This document shows positions 42,709 to 52,484 of a stretch of DNA of 64,000 nucleotides, piece by piece (within the stretch, counting starts at the first letter, position 1; every line of letters begins with the position of its first letter). Made by a program: the position numbers and the translations under genes. Origin of the DNA: Alistipes muris (GTDB taxonomy: Bacteria > Bacteroidota > Bacteroidia > Bacteroidales > Rikenellaceae); contig NZ_CALPDD010000002.1 of assembly GCF_943193205.1 (NCBI RefSeq), positions 146,902 to 210,901 on the forward strand, given 5' to 3'. A model generated the notes under the pieces. It saw only the letters and a list, made by a program, of their open reading frames with translations, was not told the DNA's origin and did no database searches.

Positions 42709-43829
42709 TTCTTGAAACAGTTTTCCGCCAGCAGACGCTGCGACGGGTCGGGCGGGTAGATGCCGAAAACGAGCTTGTATTCGACCTGCATCGTCAGCGC
42801 GTCGACCCCCGAACCGATGATGCCGATCTGCTGGTTGCGGGCCACTTTCTGCCCTTTCTCGACCGTGACGGCACCCAGGTTGGCATAGGAGGTGATGTAT
42901 TCGCCGTGGGCGATGAAGACGTCGAACTTGTCGGTGATGCGGTTGCGCTTGATTTCCACCACCTTGCCCTCGTAGATGGAGACCACGTGCGCCCCCTTGG
43001 GACCCACGATTTCGGCCATGTTCTCGCGGTAGCGCTTCACCCGGCCCGAAGCCACCGGGAGCCGCAGGCCCGAAGTGCTCGACGAGAACGACGCGCCCGC
43101 CTTGTTGCCTTTGGTCAGCTTGCGCAGGGCGCTGATGGCCACGCTCAGCTGCTGCTGCTGTGCCACCTTGCGCTGCAGGGCCGTTTTCTCGCGCTCCGAC
43201 ATCCGGCGGATTTCCGACCGCGCATTGCGGGCGTCGCGTTCGAGGTCCTTCTTCTGCGTCGCCAGCTTGCGGGTCACCGCGTCGAGCGATTTCTGGCGGG
43301 CCGCCAGCTTCTCCTTTTCGGTCCGGACCTGGTCCGAAAGGGTGGTTATCTCCTCCAGCTTGCGTTCGCGCATGGCCGCGATTTCGCGCAGTGCGGCGAT
43401 TCTGCGCGCCATGTCCAGGAAGTCGCGCGACGAAAAAAGATAGGTGAGGTAATTCTGGTGGCGATAGTTGCGGTACGATTCGCGCACCATCTCGGCATAT
43501 TCTTCGCGGTGGCGGCGGCAAGCCGTCGTCAGGTCGCCCGCCAGCCGGTCCTTGCGCCGGATTTCTTCGCGCAGCAGCTGGGCCTGCTTCTCGGTCTCGT
43601 CCATCAGCCGGATGCGCGATTCGATTTGCCGCGCCAGCCGCCGGGCCCGCTCTTCGGTTGCGGCACGGCCTTTCTTCAGCTTGGCAATCTGCTGTTCCTC
43701 GGCCGCGATTTTCTTTTCGAGCGATGCGATGACACGCTTCTGCTCCTCGATGCGGCGGTCGTTCTGCGCCACGGCCGAACAAACCGGGAACAGCAACAGG
43801 AGGGTCAGCAGAATACGGAACGGTTTCAT
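42705..43829 (-). CDS. EnvC-like murein hydrolase activator with degenerate LytM domain
   Basis: The 374-residue protein has a signal peptide (about 1-21), two long coiled coils (about 22-230), and a C-terminal LytM/M23 domain (about 255-370). In this domain the catalytic positions are changed: the first motif reads KGAHVVSIYEGKV, the second FIAHGEYITSYANL, and the final HxH is replaced by MQVEYK. Like E. coli EnvC it is probably an activator of amidases rather than an endopeptidase. It is coupled to ybeY by a 4-base overlap and starts 7 bases after the TPR gene. Confidence 0.85.
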   Translation of the reverse strand: MKPFRILLTLLLLFPVCSAVAQNDRRIEEQKRVIASLEKKIAAEEQQIAKLKKGRAATEERARRLARQIESRIRLMDETEKQAQLLREEIRRKDRLAGDLTTACRRHREEYAEMVRESYRNYRHQNYLTYLFSSRDFLDMARRIAALREIAAMRERKLEEITTLSDQVRTEKEKLAARQKSLDAVTRKLATQKKDLERDARNARSEIRRMSEREKTALQRKVAQQQQLSVAISALRKLTKGNKAGASFSSSTSGLRLPVASGRVKRYRENMAEIVGPKGAHVVSIYEGKVVEIKRNRITDKFDVFIAHGEYITSYANLGAVTVEKGQKVARNQQIGIIGSGVDALTMQVEYKLVFGIYPPDPSQRLLAENCFKK

Positions 43830-43836
43830 CGGCGGG

Positions 43837-45606
43837 TCATTTCTTTTTGGCGGATTCCATGCGCCGGGCGATGGCCGCGGCATCGTAACCCTTTTCGAGC
43901 GCCTTGCGCCAATAGGTTTCGGCCATGAAGCGTTCGCCCAGCGCATCGAGGATGTCGCCGTAGTGGACCAGCAGCTCCGGGCTGTTGCGGTTGTCGAGCG
44001 CCACGGCCTGCTGCATGATTTTGCGCGCCTCCTCGGTGCGGCCCAGCCGGAACAGCACCCACGCATGGGTGTCCAAGTAGGTGGGATTGTTGTCCGTCAG
44101 CGCCACGGCCCGGCTCGACATGGCGAGGGCCTTTTCGAGCTCCCGGTCCTCGACAGCCAGGAAATAGGCATAGTTGTTCAGCACCAGCGGATTGTCGGGC
44201 AGGAGCTTCAGACTGCGGTCGTAGGCCCGGAAACAGGCATCGAGCGCCTTGCGCCGGGCGGCCGTCGAACGGGCCGTCGGCGATTCGTCGGCGGATGCGG
44301 AACCCACGGCCATCTGGTGCCACGTGTCGCCCGTCAGCCCCCAGATCACCCCGCGGAGCGAATCGGTATCGGCCAGCCGCAGCGATGCCCGGTAGGCTTC
44401 GAGCGCCGGACCGTAGCGCTTGGAATAACTCAGCGCGTTGCCCTTGGCGATGTGGAAAACCGGACGGTCGGGGAAGAGCGTCAAGGCGCGGCCGACGTAA
44501 AGTTCGACCGAATCGGGCCGCCGCAGGTAAGTCTCGATGTCGATGACCGAAGTGAAGTAGTCTTCCTCGGGCGGCGTGTCGTGGGTGTGCAGCTTATAGA
44601 GTTCGAGCGCCTGCTGCAACTGGCCCGACGCGATCAGATGGCGGGCATAGAGCTCCACGGCCTGCTTGTCGCGCGGATAGCGGATGGCCAGCATCGACGC
44701 CAGGTCGTTGAGCTGGATGTAGAATTCGCGGTAGAAACGGGTGTCGGAGGTGAACTGCCCGAAGCGCGCGACCTTGCTTTCCAGCGGCATGGCGTCGAGG
44801 GCGAACATGCGTTTGGTCACGGCCAGCATCGAACGGAAATCGCGGCGGTCGTTGTAGTAGTCCGAGAGCGCCGCGAGGGTGGCGAGCGACGTCGAATCCG
44901 CTTCCAGCGCCTTGCCGTACTCGGCCAGCGCCAGCGAATCCTTGCCCGTGCGGGCGTAGAGCCCGGCCAGTACCACGCGGTTGGCGGCATCGTAGGGCGC
45001 CGCATCGACCATCGCACGGGCCTCGGCCACCGCCTTGTCGGTCTGATGGGTGGACAGCAGCAGCTGCCGCTTCATGTTGCTCAGCACCGGAATCCGCCCG
45101 AAGCGCATCTCGGCCGAATCGAGGGTCGCGATAGCCGCGAAAGGCTGGTGGCTCAACTCATAGAGCGCCGCGAGAATGCGGTAGTTGTCGGGATTCTTGG
45201 GGTCGGCCTGCCGCAGGTCGCGGAAGACCCCCAGCGCCCGGCCGTACTGACCCGAATAGACCAGCGCCTGCCCGTAGAGCGAATGATACCACAGATTGGC
45301 CGTGTCGATGCGGTGGGCGCGGAGCGCCAGCTCGGCCGCCTCGGCAGGCGCCTTGTCGATGCGCTCCACGGCCAGCTCGTAATAAGCCGGTGCGAACGCC
45401 GAATCGACCCGGAGAGCCTCCGCGAAAAGCTCGCGCGCCCGGACCGAATCGCCCGCTATGGCGTGCTGCTTGATGCCCTCGGTATAGAGGTAGACGCTGC
45501 GCAGCGAATCGGCCCAGACGGGCGCAGGCGAGGGGCTCTTCCCGGCCGCCGAAACCGTCAGGAAGAACGCCGCACACACGAACGATATGGCTGCCGGGCG
45601 TCTCAT
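43837..45606 (-). CDS. Tetratricopeptide-repeat protein, exported
   Basis: The 589-residue protein has a signal peptide (about 1-22) and at least ten TPR-like helical repeats, for example DRELEKALAMSSRAVALTDNNPTYLDTHAWVLFRLGRTEEARKIM near residues 490-540. It is expected to be a periplasmic or outer-membrane scaffold; partners are unknown. It lies 5 bases downstream of pheS and 7 bases upstream of the EnvC-like gene, a conserved Bacteroidetes order. Confidence 0.85.
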   Translation of the reverse strand: MRRPAAISFVCAAFFLTVSAAGKSPSPAPVWADSLRSVYLYTEGIKQHAIAGDSVRARELFAEALRVDSAFAPAYYELAVERIDKAPAEAAELALRAHRIDTANLWYHSLYGQALVYSGQYGRALGVFRDLRQADPKNPDNYRILAALYELSHQPFAAIATLDSAEMRFGRIPVLSNMKRQLLLSTHQTDKAVAEARAMVDAAPYDAANRVVLAGLYARTGKDSLALAEYGKALEADSTSLATLAALSDYYNDRRDFRSMLAVTKRMFALDAMPLESKVARFGQFTSDTRFYREFYIQLNDLASMLAIRYPRDKQAVELYARHLIASGQLQQALELYKLHTHDTPPEEDYFTSVIDIETYLRRPDSVELYVGRALTLFPDRPVFHIAKGNALSYSKRYGPALEAYRASLRLADTDSLRGVIWGLTGDTWHQMAVGSASADESPTARSTAARRKALDACFRAYDRSLKLLPDNPLVLNNYAYFLAVEDRELEKALAMSSRAVALTDNNPTYLDTHAWVLFRLGRTEEARKIMQQAVALDNRNSPELLVHYGDILDALGERFMAETYWRKALEKGYDAAAIARRMESAKKK

Positions 45607-45611
45607 CGCAT

Positions 45612-46637
45612 TCAGAGCGCCTCGTCGAACTGGTGCAGGAAGCGCACGTCGTTCTCGAAATAAAGGCGCAGGTCTTTCACTCCGTATTTGAGCATGGCGA
45701 TGCGTTCAATCCCCATGCCGAAGGCGAAGCCCGAATACTTCTGCGGGTCGATGCCGTTGGCCTCCAGCACATTGGGGTCGACCATGCCGCATCCCATGAT
45801 TTCGAGCCATCCCGTACCCTTGCAGACCGGACACCCCTTGCCGCCGCAGAGGTTGCACGACACGTCGACTTCGGCCGACGGCTCCGTAAAGGGGAAGTAG
45901 GAGGGGCGCATGCGGATAACGGCCTGCTCGCCGAAGATTTCCTTGGCGAAGTAGAGCAGCGACTGCTTCATGTCGGCGAACGACACCCCCTCGTCGATAT
46001 AAAGGCCCTCGATCTGGTGGAAAATGCAGTGCGCGCGATAGGAAATCGCCTCGTTGCGGAACACGCGGCCCGGGCAGATCACGCGAATCGGCGGTTTCTG
46101 ATGCTCCATGGTCCGGACCTGGATCGACGAAGTGTGGGTCCGCAGCAGGATGTCGGGATTCTTCTCGACGAAGAACGTGTCCTGCATGTCGCGGGCCGGA
46201 TGCTCGGGCGGGAAGTTCAGCGCCGAGAAGACATGCCAGTCGTCCTCGATTTCGGGGCCCTCGGCCACCGTGTAGCCCAGCCGCGAGAAGACCTCGACGA
46301 TTTGGTTCCGCACCAGCGAAATGGGATGGCGCGACCCTAACTGCTGCGCCGAACCGGGCCGCGTGAGGTCGCCCGACGAAGCGGCCGTGTCGCTCACGGC
46401 GTTCTGCAGCTCCTCGCGCAGGGAACCGATGCGCGCCGTGGCTTCGTTTTTGAGCCGGTTGAGCTGCTGGCCCAACTCCCGCTTGAGTTCGGGAGCCACC
46501 GTCTTGAACTCCTCCATGAGCGCGTTCAGTTCGCCTTTCTTGCCCAGAATCCGGATGCGGAATTCCTCGATTTCGGCCGCGGCCTTGGGTTTGAACTCTT
46601 CGACAAGTCGCAGAAGTTCATTGATTTTGTCGGTCAT
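45612..46637 (-). CDS. pheS: Phenylalanine--tRNA ligase alpha subunit
   Basis: The 341-residue class II synthetase subunit has the N-terminal coiled coil, RHPISLV at the domain entry, motif 2 (FRNEAISYRAHCIFHQIEGLY) and motif 3 (GFAFGMGIERIAM). A four-cysteine loop CNLCGGKGCPVCKGTG precedes the phenylalanine pocket, as in many Bacteroidetes. It charges tRNA-Phe with the beta subunit, which is not in the window. It heads a long operon of up to nine genes down to kdsC. Confidence 0.96.
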   Translation of the reverse strand: MTDKINELLRLVEEFKPKAAAEIEEFRIRILGKKGELNALMEEFKTVAPELKRELGQQLNRLKNEATARIGSLREELQNAVSDTAASSGDLTRPGSAQQLGSRHPISLVRNQIVEVFSRLGYTVAEGPEIEDDWHVFSALNFPPEHPARDMQDTFFVEKNPDILLRTHTSSIQVRTMEHQKPPIRVICPGRVFRNEAISYRAHCIFHQIEGLYIDEGVSFADMKQSLLYFAKEIFGEQAVIRMRPSYFPFTEPSAEVDVSCNLCGGKGCPVCKGTGWLEIMGCGMVDPNVLEANGIDPQKYSGFAFGMGIERIAMLKYGVKDLRLYFENDVRFLHQFDEAL

Positions 46638-46639
46638 AT

Positions 46640-46670
46640 TTTGTCAGTTTATCCTTTTTGCCTACTTTTG
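46640..46670 (+). promoter_or_regulatory. Promoter of the patatin-like gene
   Basis: -33 TTTG (46640-46643), 19-base spacer, -7 TACTTTTG (46663-46670). The predicted start near 46677 leaves a 50-base leader. The -33 lies against the pheS start codon (46637), so both divergent promoters overlap each other's transcribed regions. Confidence 0.7.
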
Positions 46671-46705
46671 GCTTCCCCCGCCCTGCGGAAAGGGGCTTTA
46701 ACATG

Positions 46706-46738
46706 CAAAGTTAGAAAAAATTTCAGATGCACCGCAAA
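46706..46738 (-). promoter_or_regulatory. Promoter of the pheS operon
   Basis: On the minus strand -33 TTTG (46738-46735), 21-base spacer and -7 TAACTTTG (46713-46706) fit the consensus. It overlaps the first codons of the divergent patatin gene, so the two units share control DNA. Confidence 0.72.
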
Positions 46739-49051
46739 TATCTTTTTCTTCTTCTTGCCCTCCTCCCGGCGTTCGGCCCTGTCCGCGCCCAGGAGCCGGC
46801 TCCCGCGGCCGGCCGCCACGGCATAGGCGTCGTCATGAGCGGCGGCGGCGCCAAGGGGCTCTACCACATCGGCGTACTCGAAGCGCTCGAAGAACAGGGC
46901 GTGCCCATCGACTGCGTGGCGGGAACCTCGATGGGCTCCATCGTCGCGGCCATGTACGCCGCAGGCTATTCTCCGGCCGAAATGCGGGCCATCGTCTCGT
47001 CGGGCGTGGTCAAGGAGTGGGTCTCGGGGCGCATCGACCCCACCCGCTACCTCTCCTACCACCGGCAGCTGAGCCGCAAACCCTCCATCGTCAGCTTCCG
47101 GTTCGACATGAGCAAGCCCAGCGGCAAGTTCCGCGTGCCGACCAACCTGATTTCGTCCACCCAGATCGACATGGCTTTCGCCGAGCTTTTCGCCCCGGCG
47201 ACGGCCGCTTCGCGGGGCGATTTCGACCGGCTGATGGTCCCGTTCCTCTGCGTGGCGAGCGACATGAACCAGCGCGTCCCGGCCGTCCTCGACAGCGGCG
47301 ACCTCGGCGAAGCGGTCCGCTCGTCCATGTCCATCCCGCTGGTGTTCAAGCCCATGACCCGCGATTCGATGCTGCTCTACGACGGCGGCATCTTCGACAA
47401 TTTCCCGTGGAAGCCGCTCGACGAACGGTTCCGGCCCGAATTCATCATCGGGTCGATCTGCACCAAGGGCAACGCACCCCCGAGCCCCGAAAGCAGCCTG
47501 TTCGACCAGGCGTTCATGCTGGCCATGCAGAACACCGACTACACCCTGCCCGAAGAACGCAGCGTCACCATCCGCCGGGGCATCGAGGTCGGGATGCTCG
47601 ACTTCGACCAGGCCGATGCCATCATGGACACGGGCTATGCCGATGCCATGGCCGCCATGCCGCAGATTCTGGCCCGCATCGGCACACGCCGCACCCCCGA
47701 GCAGAGCGCCGCCCGCCGCGAGGCTTTCCGCGCCCAATGCCCGCCGCTGATCTTCGACGACTACCGTTTCGACGGTCTCACTCCGGCACAGCGCGCCTAC
47801 ATCCGCGACATCATCAAGGTCGACCGCCGCACGTCGGGCGGGCAGCGCGAAATGGAGTTCGGCGAACTGCGCGACAACCTTTACAGCGTGCTGGTCGACG
47901 GCGATTTCACCATGGAATACCCGTCGGTGCGCTTCGATTCGGTCCGCGACCGCTATTCGTTCCGCACCCGGCTGGGCAACAAACCCAATTTCCGGCTCAC
48001 GATCGGCGGCAACGTCTCCTCGACCCCCTTCAACCAAATCTATCTGGGAATCGACTACCAGGCCGTCGGCCGCACGGCCCAGCAGTTCGACCTCGATCTC
48101 TACCTCGGCCCGCTCTACACGTGGGGCACCGTCGGGGGCCGCACCGACTTCTACATGCGGTATCCGGTCTTTTTGGAGTATTCCTACGTCTTTTCGACCA
48201 GCAACTACGGCCACGGCTCGTTCGGCCGACTCACCAAGGTCGACAACATCCAGTCCGTCAAGGAGGGCCAAAGTTTTCTGACCCTCGGAGCCGGAATTCC
48301 GCTCACACGCCGCAGCGTGCTGATGGTCCACGCCAACGGCGGCCGCATCAACTACCGCTACGAATCCGAACGCCAGCCCGCCGACGACACCGACCAAACG
48401 CGCTTCAACTTCCTTGGGGTCAAGGCCGAAGTAGCGCGCAACACGCTCGACAAATTCCTCTATCCGCGGCGCGGCACCGACCTTTCGTTCTCGCTCGTCT
48501 ATGTCCGCGGGCTCGACAAGTTCCGGCCTTTCGAGACGCACCGCTTCACCCAAAAACGGACCCGGCAATGGTTCGGCGGTCGCTTTTCGTGGGACGCCTA
48601 TTTCGACATCCCGGCGTGCCGCTGGTTCTCGCTCGGGTTCGACATCGACGCCGTAGCCACGACGCTGCCCGACTTCACCACCGATGCCGCGACCCTCATG
48701 GCGATGCCGGCCTACGCCCCGGTCTCCCACGCGCGGATGATTTACATGCCCGATTTCCAGGCCCGGCGGTTCATCGCCGGAGGAGCCATGCCCACTTTCG
48801 ACATCCTGCCCAACTTCTTCTTCCGCACGGGCATCTACGCCATGTACCGCGAACGGCACGACTTCCCCACGCTCTCCGGCCGCCCGGACCGACAGTGGCA
48901 CTACATCGCCGAGGCTTCGCTGGTCTACCATACGCCCATCGGACCCGTGAGCCTCGCGCTCACCAAATACGACCTCCACGACTGGAAAAATATGTATCTG
49001 ACGTTCAACCTGGGGTACCCCATCTTCGCCCCGAAAGGAACGTTTTATTAA
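46727..49051 (+). CDS. Patatin-like phospholipase fused to a BamA-type outer-membrane barrel
   Basis: The 774-residue protein has a signal peptide (about 1-21), then a patatin domain with the oxyanion GGGAKG (39-44), nucleophile motif AGTSMGS (S68) and the aspartate motif YDGGIFDNFP. A POTRA-like and Omp85-type barrel of about 350 residues follows, ending in FNLGYPIFAPKGTFY with a C-terminal aromatic. Its nearest architecture is Pseudomonas PlpD, a type Vd autotransporter; it may hydrolyse phospholipids at the surface or in the periplasm. A strong terminator follows. Confidence 0.85.
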   Translation: MHRKYLFLLLALLPAFGPVRAQEPAPAAGRHGIGVVMSGGGAKGLYHIGVLEALEEQGVPIDCVAGTSMGSIVAAMYAAGYSPAEMRAIVSSGVVKEWVSGRIDPTRYLSYHRQLSRKPSIVSFRFDMSKPSGKFRVPTNLISSTQIDMAFAELFAPATAASRGDFDRLMVPFLCVASDMNQRVPAVLDSGDLGEAVRSSMSIPLVFKPMTRDSMLLYDGGIFDNFPWKPLDERFRPEFIIGSICTKGNAPPSPESSLFDQAFMLAMQNTDYTLPEERSVTIRRGIEVGMLDFDQADAIMDTGYADAMAAMPQILARIGTRRTPEQSAARREAFRAQCPPLIFDDYRFDGLTPAQRAYIRDIIKVDRRTSGGQREMEFGELRDNLYSVLVDGDFTMEYPSVRFDSVRDRYSFRTRLGNKPNFRLTIGGNVSSTPFNQIYLGIDYQAVGRTAQQFDLDLYLGPLYTWGTVGGRTDFYMRYPVFLEYSYVFSTSNYGHGSFGRLTKVDNIQSVKEGQSFLTLGAGIPLTRRSVLMVHANGGRINYRYESERQPADDTDQTRFNFLGVKAEVARNTLDKFLYPRRGTDLSFSLVYVRGLDKFRPFETHRFTQKRTRQWFGGRFSWDAYFDIPACRWFSLGFDIDAVATTLPDFTTDAATLMAMPAYAPVSHARMIYMPDFQARRFIAGGAMPTFDILPNFFFRTGIYAMYRERHDFPTLSGRPDRQWHYIAEASLVYHTPIGPVSLALTKYDLHDWKNMYLTFNLGYPIFAPKGTFY

Positions 49052-49062
49052 GGTGAAAGGTG

Positions 49063-49104
49063 AAAAGGAGAGACCCGGCCTGTGAAAGCCGGGTCTCTCC
49101 TTTT
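49063..49104. terminator. Bidirectional terminator between the patatin gene and the M13 peptidase
   Basis: A perfect 17-bp stem (AAAAGGAGAGACCCGGC at 49063-49079, GCCGGGTCTCTCCTTTT at 49088-49104) with an 8-base loop between convergent genes. A TTTCAC-type repeat (GGTGAAAGGTGAAAA) precedes it. Confidence 0.9.
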
Positions 49105-49118
49105 CGTCGAAAGCGTGT

Positions 49119-51143
49119 CTACCAGATAATCACCCGCTTCTCCTCGGGCAGGAACATCGCGCCGTCCGTAATGCCGAACGCGTCGTAGAACGACTGCAAG
49201 TTGCGCAAGGTGGCATTCACGCGCCATTTGCCGAGCGAATGCACGTCGATTTTGGTCAGACGGGCGATCTCCTCGTCGCGGATGTTCTGGGCCCACAGCG
49301 TCGCATAGCCCAAATAAAAGCGCTGGGCGTCCGTAAATCCGTCGATCGGGACCGGGGCATCCTTACCCTCCAGCGAGTTGTTATAAGCCGTCCAGGCCAC
49401 GCGCAAACCGCCCTGGTCGGCAATGTTCTCGCCGAGCGAGAGCGAACCGTTGGCGTAGAGGGCCGGCTGACCGTCCTTGGCGGGCAGTACCTCGATGGCG
49501 TCGAACTGCTTGACCAGCACGTCGGTCTTGGTCTTGAACGCTGCGGCGTCGGCGTCGGTCCACCAGTTGTTCATGTTGCCGTCCTTGTCGAAATGACGGC
49601 CCTGGTCGTCGAATCCGTGGGTCATTTCATGACCGATGACCACACCGATGGCTCCGTAGTTGACCGCATCGTCGGCCGCAGGATTGAAGAACGGCGGCTG
49701 GAGAATGGCGGCCGGGAAACAGATTTCGTTGGTCGTGGGGTTGTAGTAGGCATTGACCATCTGAGGCGGCATGTGCCACTTGGCCTTGTCCACGGGCTTG
49801 CCCAGCTCGGCGAAGTTGTCGGCCGTATACCACGCGTTGGCCCGCTTGAGATTCTCCCAATAGCTCTTCGTCGGGTCGATTTCGAGCGTCGAATAGTCTT
49901 TCCACTTGTCGGGATAGCCGATTTTCACCGTGAACGAAGCCAGCTTCTCCTGCGCGCGGGCCTTGGTCTCGGCCGACATCCAGTCCAGCGCGTCGATATG
50001 CTGCGAAAGCGCCGTCTGAAGATTCTTCACCAGCTCCAGCATCCGGGCCTTGTCCTCCTCGGGGAAGTACTTGGCCACATACATTTCGCCCACGGCTTCG
50101 CTCAGCAGCGAGTTGGGCACCGACATGGCGCGCTTCCAGCGGGGACGCTGTTCCTGGCGGCCCGACATCTGACGGCCGAAGAAGTCGAAATAAGCCGCGT
50201 AGGTGTCGTCGTCCACGTAGGGCGCCGCGCTGGTGATGGTCTGGGCCGCGAGATAGTTTTTCACCGTTGCAATCGGCTCGGTCTTCAGCAGGCGGTTCAC
50301 AGCGGCCAGCACCTCGGGCTGACCCACGATGATACGGTCGAATTCACCGCAGCCCACGCCTGCCAAGTAGGCGTCCCAGTCGATGGCGTCGTAACGCTTC
50401 ATGAACTCCTTCTTCGACATGGGGTTGTACATCGCAGCCACGTCGCGCAGCTGCACATTCGAGCGGAACGCCTCGGCCATCTTGGTCTCGAAATCGAGCA
50501 CCGACGCGGCGCGCTCGTCGGCCTTGTCGAACCCGGCCAGCGAGAACAACTGCGTCAGACAGGCGACATACCCCTCGCGCAGGGCGGCATTTTCCGCATC
50601 CAGGTAATAGTCGCGGTCGCCCATGCCCAGTCCCGACTGCGAAACATAGAGCGCATTCATGTTGCTGTTCATCAGATCGCTCTCGACGCCCATCGCAAAG
50701 AGCGGATTGCCTGTCGTCCGGTGCAGGTCGGCCACCACGGGAGCGGCGTCCTTGACGGTGCGGATGCCGCTAATGCGGTCCAGGTCGTCCTTGACCGGGG
50801 TGAGCGCCTGCGCGTTGAGCCGCGCCGAATCGAGCCCCATTTTGTAGAGGTCCGAAATCTTCTGCTCCACGGAACCGGGCGCAGCTTTCTGGGCCGTCAT
50901 CCCGGCAAACAGGTCGTTGATGCGCTTCTCGTTGTTGTCGCGCAGCATGTCGAACGACCCGTAACGCGAATACTCGGGTTTGAGCGGATTGTTCTTCTGC
51001 CAGCCGCCCGTGGCATACTGGTAGAAATCGGCGTTGGGCGCCGTGGCGGTGTCGAAGTTCGCCGCGTCGATGGCCGGCGTCTTCGGAGCGTTGTGGCAGC
51101 CTGCCATACAAGCCATTGCAGCCATCATAAGAATTCTTTTCAT
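49119..51143 (-). CDS. M13-family (neprilysin-like) zinc metallopeptidase, lipoprotein
   Basis: The 674-residue protein has a lipobox (MACMAGC, C16), so it is probably anchored in the envelope. The zinc site is VIGHEMTHGFDDQGR (HExxH) with the third ligand in SLGENIADQGG (ENxAD). The N-terminal domain is the large helical M13_N. It cleaves small peptides. Length is normal. It lies downstream of pgk, separated by a terminator. Confidence 0.92.
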   Translation of the reverse strand: MKRILMMAAMACMAGCHNAPKTPAIDAANFDTATAPNADFYQYATGGWQKNNPLKPEYSRYGSFDMLRDNNEKRINDLFAGMTAQKAAPGSVEQKISDLYKMGLDSARLNAQALTPVKDDLDRISGIRTVKDAAPVVADLHRTTGNPLFAMGVESDLMNSNMNALYVSQSGLGMGDRDYYLDAENAALREGYVACLTQLFSLAGFDKADERAASVLDFETKMAEAFRSNVQLRDVAAMYNPMSKKEFMKRYDAIDWDAYLAGVGCGEFDRIIVGQPEVLAAVNRLLKTEPIATVKNYLAAQTITSAAPYVDDDTYAAYFDFFGRQMSGRQEQRPRWKRAMSVPNSLLSEAVGEMYVAKYFPEEDKARMLELVKNLQTALSQHIDALDWMSAETKARAQEKLASFTVKIGYPDKWKDYSTLEIDPTKSYWENLKRANAWYTADNFAELGKPVDKAKWHMPPQMVNAYYNPTTNEICFPAAILQPPFFNPAADDAVNYGAIGVVIGHEMTHGFDDQGRHFDKDGNMNNWWTDADAAAFKTKTDVLVKQFDAIEVLPAKDGQPALYANGSLSLGENIADQGGLRVAWTAYNNSLEGKDAPVPIDGFTDAQRFYLGYATLWAQNIRDEEIARLTKIDVHSLGKWRVNATLRNLQSFYDAFGITDGAMFLPEEKRVIIW

Positions 51144-51187
51144 TCGGTTGTCGTATTTTTGTGTGTTCCGGTTTCTTCTTTCCGACG

Positions 51188-51216
51188 AAAAAAGCCGCCT
51201 TTCGGGCGGCCTTTTT
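51188..51216 (-). terminator. Terminator of pgk
   Basis: On the minus strand GCCGCC (51210-51205) and GGCGGC (51199-51194) form a hairpin with a short loop, flanked by A and followed by T6. It lies 6 bases after the pgk stop and 45 before the peptidase start. Confidence 0.8.
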
Positions 51217-51221
51217 CTGAT

Positions 51222-52484
51222 TTAGTCGCGGATGGCCGCTACACCCGGCAGGTCGCCGAACTCGATGTATTCGAGCAGCGCGCCGCCGCCCGTCGAGATG
51301 TAGGAGACCTGGTCGGCCAGGCCGAACTTGTTGACGCAGGCCACCGAATCGCCGCCGCCGATAAGCGAATAGGCGCCGTTCTTGGTAGCCTCGGCGATGG
51401 CGAGCGCCACCTCCTTGGAGCCCGTAGCGAACTTGTCGATCTCGAACACGCCCACGGGACCGTTCCACAGGATGGTCTTGCAGCCGAGGATATGTTCGCG
51501 GAAAGCCTTCTTGCCCTCGTCGGCGATGTCGACACCTTCCCAGCCGTCGGGAATGTTGTTGGCCGGAGCGGTCTTGGTGTTGGCGTTCTGCGAGAAGTCG
51601 TCGGCAATCAGTGCGTCGGGCGACATGACGAGCTTCACCCCTTTCTGCTTGGCCAGCTCCAGAATTTCGAGCGCCACGGGGAACATGTCGGGCTCGCAAA
51701 TCGACTTGCCGACCTTACCGCCCTGCGCCGCCGCAAAGGTGTAGGTCATACCGCCGCCGATGACGATCGAATCGCACTTCTCGATGAGGGCCTTGATGAC
51801 CCCGATTTTCGACGACACCTTCGAGCCGCCGATAATGGCGCAGAACGGACGGGCGGGATTCTCCATGACGGCGGCGATGGCCTTGACCTCGCGCTCCATC
51901 AGGTAGCCGAACATCTTGTCGTTGGGGAAATACTTGGCAATCAGATAGGTCGAAGCGTGCTTGCGGTGCGCCGTGCCGAACGCGTCGTTCACATAGCAGT
52001 CGCCCAGCGAAGCCAGCTTCTTGACGAACTCTTTCTGCGGACCCTCTTTCAGCGCTTTCTTGGCCGCGTCCTTCTCCTCCTTGGTGGCGTCCTCGGCCAG
52101 ACCGCGGGGCTTGCCCTCCTCCTCGGCGTAGAAACGCAGGTTTTCGAGCAGCAGCACCTCGCCGGGCTTCAGATTCTTGGCCATCTCGGCGGCCTTTTCG
52201 CCCATGCAGTCGCCTGCGAAGAGCACCTTGGTCCCGAGGTTTTTCTCGATAGCCGGAACGATCTGCTCCAGCGAATACTTCGGGTCGGGGTTCTTCTTGG
52301 GACGCCCCATGTGCGACATCAGAATGACCGAACCGCCCTCCGACAGCACTTTCCTGATGGTCGGAATGGCCGCGCGGATGCGGGTGTCGTCCGTCACCTC
52401 GCCCTTGTCGTTGAGGGGCACATTGAAGTCCACGCGAATCAGCGCGCGCTTGCCCTTGAAATCGTAATTGTCGATCGAAATCAT
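51222..52484 (-). CDS. pgk: Phosphoglycerate kinase
   Basis: The 420-residue protein has [24 protein letters not shown] at the N-terminus, MSHMGRPKK, the hinge segment [12 protein letters not shown] and the C-terminal [12 protein letters not shown] and [11 protein letters not shown] nucleotide-binding motifs. It is a glycolytic enzyme that makes ATP from 1,3-bisphosphoglycerate. I chose the start at 52484, which gives the usual N-terminus; an upstream in-frame ATG at 52544 would add 20 residues not typical of the family. Confidence 0.96.
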   Translation of the reverse strand: MISIDNYDFKGKRALIRVDFNVPLNDKGEVTDDTRIRAAIPTIRKVLSEGGSVILMSHMGRPKKNPDPKYSLEQIVPAIEKNLGTKVLFAGDCMGEKAAEMAKNLKPGEVLLLENLRFYAEEEGKPRGLAEDATKEEKDAAKKALKEGPQKEFVKKLASLGDCYVNDAFGTAHRKHASTYLIAKYFPNDKMFGYLMEREVKAIAAVMENPARPFCAIIGGSKVSSKIGVIKALIEKCDSIVIGGGMTYTFAAAQGGKVGKSICEPDMFPVALEILELAKQKGVKLVMSPDALIADDFSQNANTKTAPANNIPDGWEGVDIADEGKKAFREHILGCKTILWNGPVGVFEIDKFATGSKEVALAIAEATKNGAYSLIGGGDSVACVNKFGLADQVSYISTGGGALLEYIEFGDLPGVAAIRD

